Of a stretch of DNA of 22,962 nucleotides, positions 7,001 through 16,019 are shown piece by piece. A model generated the notes under the pieces. That model had not been told where the DNA came from, ran no database searches, and saw only the letters and a program-made list of their open reading frames with translations. Source of the stretch: JAJTFW01 sp031421935 (GTDB lineage Bacteria > Bacteroidota > Bacteroidia > AKYH767-A > OLB10); contig JANOPQ010000097.1 in the NCBI GenBank assembly GCA_031421935.1, positions 1-22,962 of the forward strand, written 5' to 3'. The position numbers and the translations under genes were made by a program. The stretch's first letter is position 1. Each line of letters opens with the position of its first letter.

Positions 7001-9520
7001 GTAAACACATCTTGGAATGGATGTAATTCTTCCGATAGTGTTACCATCACTATAAACCCATTACCTGTGGTTACTGCCAACGTAACAATCAATCCTATTT
7101 GTGCAGGTGCAAGTACAACACTACAAGGAGGTGGAGCGAATACTTATGACTGGGCATTGTTGAGCAATCCGGGTACTAGCATTGGTACTGGTGCTAATTT
7201 AACTGTGAATCCATCTACAACAACTTCGTATATTGTTACGGGAACTAGCACTGCATCTTGTATAAATAAAGATACCATTTCGGTTACTGTAAATCAATTG
7301 CCAGTAGTTGCAATTACATCAGTAAACGATACCATTTGTGCAGGCGATTCTATTCAATTGAATGCATCAGGTGCTTCCGCTTATACATGGACTGTACTTG
7401 GTGGTGGTGCTGCAGGAAGTGGTACACCTATCTATGTTTCTCCAGCAACAAACACTAGTTATATTTTGAATGGTACGGATGCTAATAATTGTAGCAATGC
7501 GGATACCATCAGTCTAACAGTAAATCCGGCAGCAACTTTAAGTAGTATCAGCGGAGTAATCTCTATTTGTCCGGGTGTTACAAACGTTCCTTATTCTGTA
7601 GATAATCCAAATCCAAATAGCAGTTACAACTGGGTAGTTACGAATGGAACTTTATTATCTGGTCAAGGCACAGGTAATGTAACGATCAATTGGGATTCTG
7701 CTGGGACAGGAACAATTACTGTGACAGAAATGACTGATCTTGGATGTGAGTCTGCTCCGGTTGTGTTGACGGTTACCATTAATATTATTTTAACGCCTGC
7801 TGCACCAACAGGTCCTACTATACTTTGTGCTAATGTTGCTCAAGGACAAATTTATTCTAACTTAAATACTCCTGGATCTACATACAATTGGTTTGCACAG
7901 GGCGGAACTATAGTGAGTGGAAATGGAACAGGAACGGTGACGGTAGATTGGAATACTGCAGGCCCTGCTATTGTTGCATTATGGTATGAAGAAACAAGTG
8001 TTACTGTAGATACCGTTTGCTTTGGTATATCAGATACAATTTATGTGAGCATAAGTCCGGTACCACAAACCAGTGCGATTACAGGAAATAATAGTATTTG
8101 TGTGAGTGATACAGGTTCCTTTAGTGTGACATCAACCAGTGGTTCTACCTATCAATGGAGTATTGCAGGAGGATCTATTCTGAGTGGCAATGGCACTTCA
8201 TCCACCACTGGAAACTGGAGTGGATCAGGAACGGCTACGGTCACGGTTATTGAAACAAATAGTTTTGGATGTATTGGAAATCCAGTAAATCTTTCGGTAA
8301 CTGTAAATGCATTACCACAAGCTAATGCTGGACTTGATGCTGACATTTGCATTGGAAGTTCTGCGAATTTATCAGCTAGCGGTGGTATTAATTATTCTTG
8401 GACGCCTACATCTACTTTAGACAACTCAACGATAGCTAATCCAATTGCTACTCCTACCACGACCACAACCTATACGGTTTTAGTAACGGATGCAAATGGA
8501 TGTAAAAACACCGATGCCGTTCTCATTAACGTTAATCCATTACCGTTAGCGAATGCTGGATTTGATGTAGCCATTTGCATTGGAAGTTCAACTACATTAA
8601 GTGCGAGTGGGGGAACAATTTATAGCTGGAGTCCTGGAACAAACTTGAGCAACACCAACACTTCAAACCCAACCGCAGATCCACAAGCCACCATCACTTA
8701 TTCAGTTATTGTTACCGATGCCAATGGTTGCAGTGCCACGGATGATGTTACTGTTATTGTAAATTTATTGCCAACTGCCGATGCAGGTATTGATACTTTA
8801 TTGTGTAATGGTAGCAGTATCTCTTTGCAAGGAACGGGAGGCTTAAGTTATCAATGGTCACCCACTACAGGGTTGAATAATTCAACTATTGCAAATCCAG
8901 TAGCAAGTCCATCCAATCTAACCACCTACACGGTAGTAGTAACTGATGTAAATGGATGTACAGATGACGATCAAGTAACAATCGATATCAATGCACAACC
9001 CAAATCGATATTTGAATTAGACTCTACACAGAACATCGTAGATTGTAATGGTGTCAACATTCAAACCATCAATCTTAGTACCGATGCTCTAAACTACAAT
9101 TGGAACTTAGGAGATGGAACAACCACTACCGATGATAATCCTTCACATCAATATCCATTTGGTTCCAATGCAACCATCACTTTAGTTGCCATCAACAACG
9201 GTTGTTCTGATACCAGCTCTCTCGTATTAAACTTAGGTGATTTGTCGGATTACCTCAAAGGAATCCCAAATACGTTTACGCCAAATGGAGATGAGATCAA
9301 TGATTGTTTTGATTTAAATAAGAAAACCGATTTTGCAGATTGCAGCACTTGGACTGTTTACAATCGTTGGGGCGAAAAAGTTTTCCAAAGTGACAACCAA
9401 AACAAATGTTGGAATGGTAAGAAAAACTCAAGCGGAGAACCTTGCCCTACGGGTACTTATTTCTATGTTTTAAAAGTAAATAGTGCTTCCTTCAAGGGTT
9501 CACTTATGCTAATCCGGTAA
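4049..9520 (+). CDS. Giant Ig/PKD-repeat surface protein, T9SS type B tail
   Basis: A 1823-residue secreted protein. The ATG at 4049 gives a signal peptide (basic MKNAFRYAQR, hydrophobic ALLLVALFVTTHASA, cleavage before SHLMGGN). The SHLMGGNLTYEY opening and the next ~380 residues resemble the N-terminus of other Bacteroidota gliding-associated surface proteins. About 15 Ig-like modules follow, most with a Cys near the start (CSG, CAG, CNG) and a second as GC about 60-70 residues later, plausibly a disulfide per module. Residues ~1654-1737 form a PKD-type domain (NWNLGDGT, HQYPFGSNATITL). Residues 1738-1823 match the CHU_C / type B T9SS sorting domain: NTFTPNGDEIND, TVYNRWGEKVFQS, PTGTYFYVL, ending FKGSLMLIR. 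The likely role is an exported, surface-attached filament or adhesin used in adhesion or gliding; the ligand is unknown. It is a single gene with its own promoter and terminator. Confidence 0.88.
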   Translation: MKNAFRYAQRMALLLVALFVTTHASASHLMGGNLTYEYLGINGASGLYEYRVTLYVYRLCDPGSSALPNTMNFGAYQDNPGNPGGPKQLLSSISLPLQSQQFIQPPNANDSCTFLPSVCVEEGIYQNVVSLPSNTTGFYFIADRCCRNNNIANLDNPGGTGQAYYAQVPEPNIVNSAPTFAVAPVPFICAGDTISVLNQAFDADGDLLVYHFATPYAGIANTGQPNPNPPANYVWPIQNITYAAGYSVTSPFGLGDYINIDTATGLASYVAPNTGFYVVAVEIEEWRNGVLIGVTRRDIQLIVITCPVNPPPLIAAGSALTYTIQEGQTLCFNVSFTDPNNDSLFMVRNGDIFNSVLTNPPATLNNVSGVGSISSQFCWTTSCAQGRITPYQFSTVVDDNGCPAKTTNTVYTINVTPAVKPTIINGPDTICANLASGIPYNVTTTSGYTYTWFVTNGNQASGGTTGAIGVNFTGSGNSTISVVAVNPFGCPADTLTKPVFIRALPAAVAGADINFCSGGSAVIGSANTAGVTYSWSPTTGLSSSIVSNPTVTLTNGTGLPQSATYILTTTLNGCSNKDTIVITTNPFPVANAGSNVSICSGTSAPLGSLPTTGYTYTWTPATGLNNGSISNPVISLTNGNSVPDTLQYVVVLSNTFGCGDSDTVQVIVRPVPTANAGNDITFCSGGSGTIGAGSITNYGYSWSPTSGLGGATVSSTSVTLTTSLTVNDTVPFIVTTSLFGCLDRDTVNVIVRPIPLSNAGANQLLCSGNSINLGTTNTSGYTYNWTPNTGLSNTTISNPTLNLNISGGAIDPDTLFYVVVSTLNGCTSTDTVQVILSPVPTAAAGNDVTFCSGQTVNIGTPLVTGYGYTWSPTTGLSSTTIAQPNLTLTNGGVINIANNYVMTVNWFGCIDRDTIIATVKPLPISEAGTTTSLCNGDTLLLGAALTSGYTYSWSPGTGLNSTTISSPTLIVSNAGPGVITQTYIVNTSWNGCNSSDSVTITINPLPVVTANVTINPICAGASTTLQGGGANTYDWALLSNPGTSIGTGANLTVNPSTTTSYIVTGTSTASCINKDTISVTVNQLPVVAITSVNDTICAGDSIQLNASGASAYTWTVLGGGAAGSGTPIYVSPATNTSYILNGTDANNCSNADTISLTVNPAATLSSISGVISICPGVTNVPYSVDNPNPNSSYNWVVTNGTLLSGQGTGNVTINWDSAGTGTITVTEMTDLGCESAPVVLTVTINIILTPAAPTGPTILCANVAQGQIYSNLNTPGSTYNWFAQGGTIVSGNGTGTVTVDWNTAGPAIVALWYEETSVTVDTVCFGISDTIYVSISPVPQTSAITGNNSICVSDTGSFSVTSTSGSTYQWSIAGGSILSGNGTSSTTGNWSGSGTATVTVIETNSFGCIGNPVNLSVTVNALPQANAGLDADICIGSSANLSASGGINYSWTPTSTLDNSTIANPIATPTTTTTYTVLVTDANGCKNTDAVLINVNPLPLANAGFDVAICIGSSTTLSASGGTIYSWSPGTNLSNTNTSNPTADPQATITYSVIVTDANGCSATDDVTVIVNLLPTADAGIDTLLCNGSSISLQGTGGLSYQWSPTTGLNNSTIANPVASPSNLTTYTVVVTDVNGCTDDDQVTIDINAQPKSIFELDSTQNIVDCNGVNIQTINLSTDALNYNWNLGDGTTTTDDNPSHQYPFGSNATITLVAINNGCSDTSSLVLNLGDLSDYLKGIPNTFTPNGDEINDCFDLNKKTDFADCSTWTVYNRWGEKVFQSDNQNKCWNGKKNSSGEPCPTGTYFYVLKVNSASFKGSLMLIR
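5558..7060 (+). repeat. Six ~83-residue Ig-like repeats within the giant protein
   Basis: Six consecutive modules begin with a two-residue x-Pro step followed by an NAG-like triplet, at 5558, 5807, 6059, 6308, 6563 and 6812. Their lengths are 83, 84, 83, 85, 83 and 83 codons. Shared landmarks are CSG or CNG, GYTYxWSP or GYGYxWSP, TGL, a paired Ser/Thr-rich strand, GC, and DT or DS before the next linker. The copies are clearly diverged at DNA level, so the array is old and not freshly expanded. Confidence 0.85.
8312..8995 (+). repeat. Three exact 76-residue Ig-like repeats within the giant protein
   Basis: Modules start at 8312, 8540 and 8768, and the next domain at 8996, so each is exactly 228 bp (76 codons). 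They share NAG or DAG, CIGSS or CNGSS, SWTP/SWSP/QWSP, TTYTV or ITYSV, and VTDxNGC. They form a shorter subfamily distinct from the 83-residue array earlier in the protein. Confidence 0.85.
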
Positions 9521-9546
9521 TAATCATCTTACTATCAACTTATTAC

Positions 9547-9571
9547 AAGGCTCCTTCGGGAGCCTTTTTTT
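9547..9571 (+). terminator. Strong intrinsic terminator
   Basis: A perfect 8-bp stem AAGGCTCC (9547-9554) and GGAGCCTT (9559-9566) closed by a stable TTCG tetraloop, followed by a T run to 9571. It lies 27 bp after the stop of the giant Ig/PKD gene and separates it from the receptor cluster. Confidence 0.93.
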
Positions 9572-9620
9572 ATAACTTTTTGTAAGAATTTACGTAGAAT
9601 GTTGCATATAATTAATCGAC

Positions 9621-11615
9621 ATGCAACACTTAAAAGGAATTATCGCCTTGATTTTTTTATTACTCCAGACTTCGGTCATGAGAGGTCAATCAACGGAAAG
9701 CAATCCTACGAATTACGACAACATGAGTTTAGAAGAACTCATGAACGTAAAAATTACTGTGGCATCCATTAAAGAATTAACACCTCGTCAATCGCCTGGA
9801 ATTATAACTTATATAACGGCTGAGGAGATCCGAAATTTAGGAGCACGTGATTTAATGGAAGTTCTACGACAGGTGCCCGGTTTTGAATTTGGTGTGGATG
9901 TAGACGGAGTGGTAGGCATTGCGGTACGTGGGAATTGGGCACATGAAGGAAAAGTAGTGTTGTTTATTGATGGGATAGAAATGAATGAGAGTCTATATTC
10001 TACATTACAGTTAGGCAGTCACTATCCGGTTGATAATATTGAACGCATCGAAATAATTCGAGGACCTGGCTCGGCACTGCATGGAGGATATGCTGCATAT
10101 GCGGTGATAAAAATTATTACTAAAACTGCTAAAGTTGGAAGTCAAGATATTTCTGGTCAATTTTCTCAGAGTGTTACGAAGAATGGTATCTCGAATTCCG
10201 CTGCTAACGTATATTATAGCAAAAAAACTGAAAAAGCTGGATTTTCTATAAAACTAAATGGAACAAATTCATTGCGCAGTCACTCTTTATATAAAGATGT
10301 ATATGGAAACAGCTATGACATGAGTACGAATAGCGATTTAAAAAACATTTTTATTAATGCTAGTGGGAATATTGGAAAACTTCAATTAAGAATTTTGAGT
10401 GATAATTATACCGTACAAAGTAGGGATCATTACGTCGCAGTTGAAAATCGCTCTGGCAATTATGCCTTTTCTTCGAACAATTTTGAAGCCAAATATGAAA
10501 TTAAGGCAAATGAAAAATTTAAAATAATTCCTCGCATTGTGTTAAGCAAACAATATCCATGGAGCACTCCTGAGAAAACAATAAATGAAGACACCTATCC
10601 ATTCCGTATTAACACAGTAAGTGTACTTGGCGCAATCAATACAGTGAATGATTTCAATGAAAATATTAATTTAAGTTCTGGGATCACAATTAAAAGAGAA
10701 ACTTCAACCAACGAATTAGAAAACGAAAATTTTCAAACTACAGGCAATAACATATTCGTAAACGAGAACATCTCCATTTTCTCACAAGCGCTCTTTTCAA
10801 CAAAATGGTTTAACATTATTGGAGGTCTTCGATTTAATTACAACAAACGTTATGAAAATGCACTTGTACCAAGAATTGGAATTACAAGAGAATTCAAAAC
10901 ATCACATATTAAAGCTTTATACTCTAGAGCCTTTAGAGCACCAAGCACCCAAAACATTGACCTTGGATTTCATATCAGACCAGAATTTACAGATGTGATG
11001 GAAATAGAGGGAGGATTTAAAATCACGTCGGATGCATACCTTACATTAAATGCATTTCATATGCAAACACAACATCCCATCGTGTATTACGTCGAACCCA
11101 TCACAGATTCCGATGCATATACCAACTTAAGTTCAACGGGAACTGATGGGATAGAAATGGTTATTCAAGTCAAGAAAAAGTGGGGCGGAGTTGATGTTAA
11201 CGGTTCCTTCTATAACTCAAAGGATGGAGATGATGTACAGATTTACGCTGTACCTGGAAAGGAAAATACTCATTTGGGACTTGCCAAATACAAAGCGAAT
11301 TTATCAGCGCATTACTTAATTACTTCTTCTCTACAAGTAGGTAGTACCTTAACTTGGCTATCACCTCGTCATGGTATAGGAGAAGTTTACTCTGTTGATG
11401 AACTCCCCGTTTATACCAAATACCCCAGTTTCTTATTACTAAATGCTCATATTGAGTACAGGGTTAAAAAAATTAAAGGACTAACCGTAAGATTCGGAAT
11501 AAGAAATATACTAAATGATGAAGAGCTATTTATTCAACCTTATAGTAGTAACCATGCTCCTTTACCTGGAATGCAAAGAGAATATCAATTAAAAATTACA
11601 TTCCAAAATTTTTAA
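9621..11615 (+). CDS. TonB-dependent outer-membrane receptor
   Basis: 664 residues with a signal peptide (IIALIFLLLQTSVMRGQ, cleavage near residue 23). The plug domain spans roughly 55-170: it opens after SLEELMNVKITVAS, then has RQSPGIITYITAEEI, LRQVPGFEF, VLFIDGIEMNE, and closes with IERIEIIRGPGSALHGG and VIKIITK. The remainder is a beta-barrel rich in alternating polar and aromatic strands, ending in Phe as outer-membrane barrels do. It lacks the N-terminal carboxypeptidase-like domain and the SusD partner of glycan-uptake receptors. The form matches the colicin I/siderophore-type branch, and this short MSLEEL-type receptor is one seen beside signalling genes. Its stop is 6 bp from the YfiR-like gene, so it heads a cluster that ends in a kinase and response regulator. 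That context suggests a sensing receptor more than a bulk transporter. The ligand is unknown. No clear promoter match was found in the 49 bp after the preceding terminator. Confidence 0.87.
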   Translation: MQHLKGIIALIFLLLQTSVMRGQSTESNPTNYDNMSLEELMNVKITVASIKELTPRQSPGIITYITAEEIRNLGARDLMEVLRQVPGFEFGVDVDGVVGIAVRGNWAHEGKVVLFIDGIEMNESLYSTLQLGSHYPVDNIERIEIIRGPGSALHGGYAAYAVIKIITKTAKVGSQDISGQFSQSVTKNGISNSAANVYYSKKTEKAGFSIKLNGTNSLRSHSLYKDVYGNSYDMSTNSDLKNIFINASGNIGKLQLRILSDNYTVQSRDHYVAVENRSGNYAFSSNNFEAKYEIKANEKFKIIPRIVLSKQYPWSTPEKTINEDTYPFRINTVSVLGAINTVNDFNENINLSSGITIKRETSTNELENENFQTTGNNIFVNENISIFSQALFSTKWFNIIGGLRFNYNKRYENALVPRIGITREFKTSHIKALYSRAFRAPSTQNIDLGFHIRPEFTDVMEIEGGFKITSDAYLTLNAFHMQTQHPIVYYVEPITDSDAYTNLSSTGTDGIEMVIQVKKKWGGVDVNGSFYNSKDGDDVQIYAVPGKENTHLGLAKYKANLSAHYLITSSLQVGSTLTWLSPRHGIGEVYSVDELPVYTKYPSFLLLNAHIEYRVKKIKGLTVRFGIRNILNDEELFIQPYSSNHAPLPGMQREYQLKITFQNF

Positions 11616-11621
11616 ATCAAG

Positions 11622-12179
11622 TTGAAAAACTCGCTTCAAAATATCAATAAATTATTAAAGTCGGTCTTTTTGACCGTCTTGATAATGGTATGTTGTGCGA
11701 GCACTACAAAAACTATTGCTCCAGATCCAAATAATGAAAGTACAATAAAAGCGCTCTTTGTTTACAATTTCACTAAACAAATTGAATGGCCTGCAGAAAG
11801 TCTTAATAAATCACAATTCACCATTTGTGTTTATGGAGATGATGAAATTGCAGAAAAATTAATTGAAGTAGTAAAGGGCAGAAAATTTTTAGATAAAAAT
11901 ATTGAAGTAAAAATAATAAACAAAATTTCAGATTCTAATGGAAGTCAAATCCTCTTTATACCTCGCTCTAAAGCTGCAAAAACAGAAAATGAAATGTTAT
12001 CAATAGCACCAAATAGCATTTTAATAATTACAGAAGAAAAAAAGATGCCTCAAAATTATTCATGCATAAATTTATTAGAAAAAAATGAACAAATGCGATT
12101 TGAGATCAATCAAGCATCATTGAAAAAACAAAACCTAAAAGTAAGTAATACGCTCTTAAAATTAGCAATAAATATTTAA
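11622..12179 (+). CDS. YfiR/DUF4154 family periplasmic protein
   Basis: 185 residues. TTG at 11622 is the best start because it keeps a full export signal (KNSLQNINKLLKSVFLTVLIMVCCAS); the first ATG (11685) would cut it. The two Cys at 24-25 allow a lipoprotein, though the lipobox is poor. The YfiR family signature is visible: IKALFVYNFTKQIEWP at 42-57, FTICVYGDDE at 66-75, a central QILFIP, and the C-terminal MRFEINQASLKKQNLKVS then LLKLA. In Pseudomonas YfiR sits in the periplasm and inhibits the diguanylate cyclase YfiN. Here there is no such cyclase; the next gene, 3 bp downstream, is a histidine kinase with a periplasmic domain. The inference is that this protein relays between the receptor upstream and that kinase. 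Confidence 0.83.
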   Translation: MKNSLQNINKLLKSVFLTVLIMVCCASTTKTIAPDPNNESTIKALFVYNFTKQIEWPAESLNKSQFTICVYGDDEIAEKLIEVVKGRKFLDKNIEVKIINKISDSNGSQILFIPRSKAAKTENEMLSIAPNSILIITEEKKMPQNYSCINLLEKNEQMRFEINQASLKKQNLKVSNTLLKLAINI

Positions 12180-12182
12180 ACT

Positions 12183-15100
12183 ATGCTTCCCAATCAAAAA
12201 AGTGCTTTTAGAAAAATCGACAGAAAAATTTATGTCGTTTTCTTTACAGTTATTGCTATAGCCAGTATAAATGCGTTTATTAGCACTCATACCATTAAAA
12301 AAAGTCATCAAGTTACAAGTGATTTAGTTAATAATACAAATCCTTCCTTAGAAGCCCTTACAAAATTCAACTTACTGGTCACAAGATCAAAAATGCTTGC
12401 TACCAATTGGGTGTATTTACCCGCTAACAATGCAGATAAAGACAGTCTACAGGTTCTCAATAATAGCACATACATTGCTTTACGAGGTCGCATGAAAAAT
12501 TTAATGGGACATTGGAATGACACTGTGCATACTGCTAAAATGAATATGATTTTTAATGAATACAATGAATTAACAACTTATCACACACAAATCATGCGCA
12601 CACTGCGTACTTTTGATGATTATCAAGATCCCCTAAAAATGTTTTCTGCAGGAGAAATTTTAGAACGAGAAATTTTACCTCGCTCTGAAAAAATTACTGA
12701 GGAACTCAAAGAAATCATGGCCAAAAGGTCTGAAATGGCCGCGCAGCAACAAGATGAAATGCTTTATAGCTTTAACTCTCTAATGGTTTTAGTATTAGGC
12801 TTTGCATTACTCATAATTTGTTCCATATTATTCTTAGCTTTCATTTTAATGCGCTCGTTTATAGTTCCTGTACTAAATGTTAGAGGGATTATTTTGCGAA
12901 TGGGTCAAGGGGAGTTACCCGAATTAAAAATGAAATTTCCAAAAAATGCAGTAGGTGAAATGATGCAAGCTCTGCGTTTCATGGTAGAGGGCTTCCGACA
13001 AACCTCTACATTCGCAGAAGAAATTGGTAAAAATAATTTTGATCATCCGTACAAGCCTCTAAGTGTAAATGATGTTCAAGGCCATGCGCTATTACACATG
13101 AGGAATCAACTGAAAGAAGCATTTGAAATAGAATCTAGAAGAACGTGGCTTGTGGAAGGGTTAACGGAGTTGAATGAAATCATGAGAGCCAATCAAGAAG
13201 ACTTTAATGTGTTACTCGATCGCATCATTGACAAAATTGTAGATAGATTAGAAGTACAACAAGCGGCCATTTTTCTATTACATAATGATGACCTAAACGA
13301 CCTACATATTCAGTTGGGATCATACTATGCACTCAACAACAAAATTTTAAACAGTCGACGCTACGAGTTAAAAGAAGGTTTAATTGGACAAGCCATTGCA
13401 TCAAACAAAATAATTGAAATGAATGAAGTAAGTGATCCTTACTTCACCATAGATACGGGAATGGGCGAATCGAAATCGTGTAGCATCATTATCATTCCGC
13501 TTATTACCAGTGGAAAAGTTGTGGGAGCGATTGAGGTAGCATCAGTAAAACCTTTTGATTCGGCCAAAAGAGAAATGCTTGAAAAAATGGCTGAACCCAT
13601 TGCCGCAAGTTTGTTTAGCTTACGTGCCAATTTGATTACCGCTCAATTACTCGAAGAATCCAGGAAACAAGCTGACGAATTGGTTTATCAAGAACAAGAA
13701 CTTCGCAAGATTAACAATGAGCTCACCAAACAATCTCAACTACTTCGTCAATCCGAGGAGGAGATGAAATCACAACAAGAGGAACTTCAACAAGTAAACA
13801 TAGAACTTCAGGACAAAGCACAGTTATTACAACAACAAAACGTAGAAATTGAAGATGCTAGATTGAGTTTAGTATTTAAAGCAGAGCAATTAGAACAAAG
13901 TAATAAATACAAATCAGCTTTCCTTGCTAATATGAGTCATGAGTTACGTACTCCTCTTAATAGTATTTTGATCTTAGCAAAACTATTAGCAGATAACAAA
14001 ACTAAAAACCTTTCTGACAAACAAACAGAGCATGCAACCATCATTCATAAATCGGGAAGTGATTTATTAAATCTGATTAATGAAATTCTAGACTTATCAA
14101 AAATTGAAGCTGGAAAAATTGAATTCGAAAACGAAGTCTTCGATTTAAAATTTGTGGCCGATGATATCCGAATGCTCTTCAAAGAATACGCAGTTGATAA
14201 AAAAATAAATTTTGAAATTAATCAGACCGGAGAAGTCGTTTGTGTTAACACGGACAAAACCAGATTAGAACAAGTAGTAAAAAACTTACTTTCAAACGCA
14301 TTTAAGTTTACTCCAGAGGAAGGAACTGTATCCTTTACGATAGCGCTAGCTCCGCCAGACGCAATCTTCAAAGAGAAATCACTACTTCAGTCCGAAGGGG
14401 TTGTGAGTTTGTCAGTAAAAGATACGGGTATTGGAATTCCAGAAGATAAGCAAAAGCAAGTATTTGAAGCGTTTCAACAAGCAGATGGATCCACGAGTAG
14501 AAAATTTGGTGGAACCGGATTAGGACTTGCAATCAGCAGAGAACTTGTGAATATGATGGGTGGTGAAATCACATTGGAAAGTACAGAAGGAGCAGGAAGT
14601 ACTTTTTCTATACACTTACCCATATCATCTCAATCGCCGGGTGAAGAACTTACAAATTCAATTGCAAAAGCTGCACAATCATCTGCCCTAGAAGAAAAAG
14701 TAATTCTTTCTGTTGCTGATGAAGATACTGCATATGACATAAATGAAATTCGCGATGATCGAAATAATATAGAAGATAAAGATAAAGTGATTCTCATTGT
14801 AGAAGATGATTATGTATTTGCACGCATGCTCATGAATCAATGTCATCGCTTTAATTACAAAGCTGTAATTGCATTGCAGGGTGACCAAGGATTAAGTTAT
14901 GCTAGTAAATACAAACCTTTCGCTATTATTCTAGACTTAAGACTTCCTGTTATTGATGGATGGACCGTATTAAAAAGATTAAAAGAAAACGAAGAACTAA
15001 AAAGAATTCCAGTTCATATAATATCCTCGGTTGATAAAAGTCAACTAGGATTAGCTATGGGTGCAACCAGTTATTTACATAAACCAGCTGGTAAACAAGA

Positions 15101-15914
15101 AATGGAAGAGTTGTTCCGTGTTATTGATCCCATTCATCAAGAGCATAAAAAATTACTGGTGCTTGGAAGTGAAAACGAAGAAGTAAATAGTATTATTCAA
15201 AAACTGAATCAGAAAAATATAGAAGTGAAATGTGCTATAACTTTAGATGAATGTGAAGAGTTGGCTAAAAAAGATCACTTCTCCGGTTTGATTTTAACTA
15301 ATAAACAAAACAATGAAGATTGGTTGTCTAAATCTACAAATTTCCAACAACTCAAAAATATTCCTGCGCTCATCTTCGAAAACAATAGTGATGATTTCAT
15401 GCTCGAAATTGACAATCTCATTAGTGCTGATCCGATCAAAGCAAGAGAACGTGTATTGGATGCTGCTGGAAGTTTCTTGAACGAAGTTGAAAATGGAAAT
15501 AAATTTTCCAAAGATGTCAATACTCGAATGGAAAACATGTTAACTGGAAAAACGGTTCTCATTGTTGATGATGACATGAGAAATATTTATTCACTAACGA
15601 ATATCCTAGAACAAGAACAAATAATTGTGATTTGTGCTTACGATGGCTTACAAGCTATTGAACGATTGAGTGAAAATCCACAAATCGATTTGATACTGAT
15701 GGACATCATGATGCCAAATATGAATGGATATGAAGCAACTCAAAAAATTAGAAAGAATCCAGATTGGGAACATCTTCCAGTAATTGCTGTCACAGCGAAA
15801 GCCATGAATGGCGATCGTGAAAAATGCATTGAAGCAGGAGCATCAGACTATCTAACCAAACCAATTAATGCCGATCAACTACTTTCTCTAATGAAAGTAT
15901 GGATGTACAAATAA
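12183..15914 (+). CDS. Hybrid histidine kinase with GAF and three receiver modules
   Basis: A 1243-residue inner-membrane sensor kinase. Order of parts: membrane helix ~17-34; extracytoplasmic, mostly helical sensor ~35-198; second membrane helix ~199-222; HAMP-like linker ~223-275; GAF domain ~338-482; long coiled coil ~485-575; HisKA with SHELRTP (phospho-acceptor His586); HATPase with N box NLLSNAFKFT (701-710), DTGIGIP (747-753) and GGTGLGL (776-782). Receiver 1 (~868-980) has the acidic pair at 874-876, Asp918 and Lys967. The next segment (~988-1075) has a receiver-like start (KKLLVLGSENEE) but lacks the acidic pair and has Thr-Asn where Asp is expected. Receiver 3 (~1122-1243) is complete: Asp1129-1131, Asp1174, Lys1226. 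It has no DNA-binding or cyclase output, so the signal must pass to a separate protein. Start ATG is 3 bp after the YfiR-like stop, so the two are probably co-transcribed. Confidence 0.92.
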   Translation: MLPNQKSAFRKIDRKIYVVFFTVIAIASINAFISTHTIKKSHQVTSDLVNNTNPSLEALTKFNLLVTRSKMLATNWVYLPANNADKDSLQVLNNSTYIALRGRMKNLMGHWNDTVHTAKMNMIFNEYNELTTYHTQIMRTLRTFDDYQDPLKMFSAGEILEREILPRSEKITEELKEIMAKRSEMAAQQQDEMLYSFNSLMVLVLGFALLIICSILFLAFILMRSFIVPVLNVRGIILRMGQGELPELKMKFPKNAVGEMMQALRFMVEGFRQTSTFAEEIGKNNFDHPYKPLSVNDVQGHALLHMRNQLKEAFEIESRRTWLVEGLTELNEIMRANQEDFNVLLDRIIDKIVDRLEVQQAAIFLLHNDDLNDLHIQLGSYYALNNKILNSRRYELKEGLIGQAIASNKIIEMNEVSDPYFTIDTGMGESKSCSIIIIPLITSGKVVGAIEVASVKPFDSAKREMLEKMAEPIAASLFSLRANLITAQLLEESRKQADELVYQEQELRKINNELTKQSQLLRQSEEEMKSQQEELQQVNIELQDKAQLLQQQNVEIEDARLSLVFKAEQLEQSNKYKSAFLANMSHELRTPLNSILILAKLLADNKTKNLSDKQTEHATIIHKSGSDLLNLINEILDLSKIEAGKIEFENEVFDLKFVADDIRMLFKEYAVDKKINFEINQTGEVVCVNTDKTRLEQVVKNLLSNAFKFTPEEGTVSFTIALAPPDAIFKEKSLLQSEGVVSLSVKDTGIGIPEDKQKQVFEAFQQADGSTSRKFGGTGLGLAISRELVNMMGGEITLESTEGAGSTFSIHLPISSQSPGEELTNSIAKAAQSSALEEKVILSVADEDTAYDINEIRDDRNNIEDKDKVILIVEDDYVFARMLMNQCHRFNYKAVIALQGDQGLSYASKYKPFAIILDLRLPVIDGWTVLKRLKENEELKRIPVHIISSVDKSQLGLAMGATSYLHKPAGKQEMEELFRVIDPIHQEHKKLLVLGSENEEVNSIIQKLNQKNIEVKCAITLDECEELAKKDHFSGLILTNKQNNEDWLSKSTNFQQLKNIPALIFENNSDDFMLEIDNLISADPIKARERVLDAAGSFLNEVENGNKFSKDVNTRMENMLTGKTVLIVDDDMRNIYSLTNILEQEQIIVICAYDGLQAIERLSENPQIDLILMDIMMPNMNGYEATQKIRKNPDWEHLPVIAVTAKAMNGDREKCIEAGASDYLTKPINADQLLSLMKVWMYK

Positions 15915-16019
15915 AAAGCTAATGTTGATCTTGTAAACTATACAGAAAAAAAAGATTCAATGAAAAATAAAACTTATTTGTACACTCAGAGTATAACAAC
16001 TACCCTAATTGGATTACCT

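Noticed and set aside
5558..8995. CRISPR-like or mobile repeat array
   Set aside because: The repeats are in-frame protein modules with diverged DNA, not short identical repeats with spacers.
9572..9620. Promoter before the TonB-dependent receptor
   Set aside because: A TTTTTG is present at 9577-9582, but no TAnnTTTG at a correct spacing follows; not strong enough to list.
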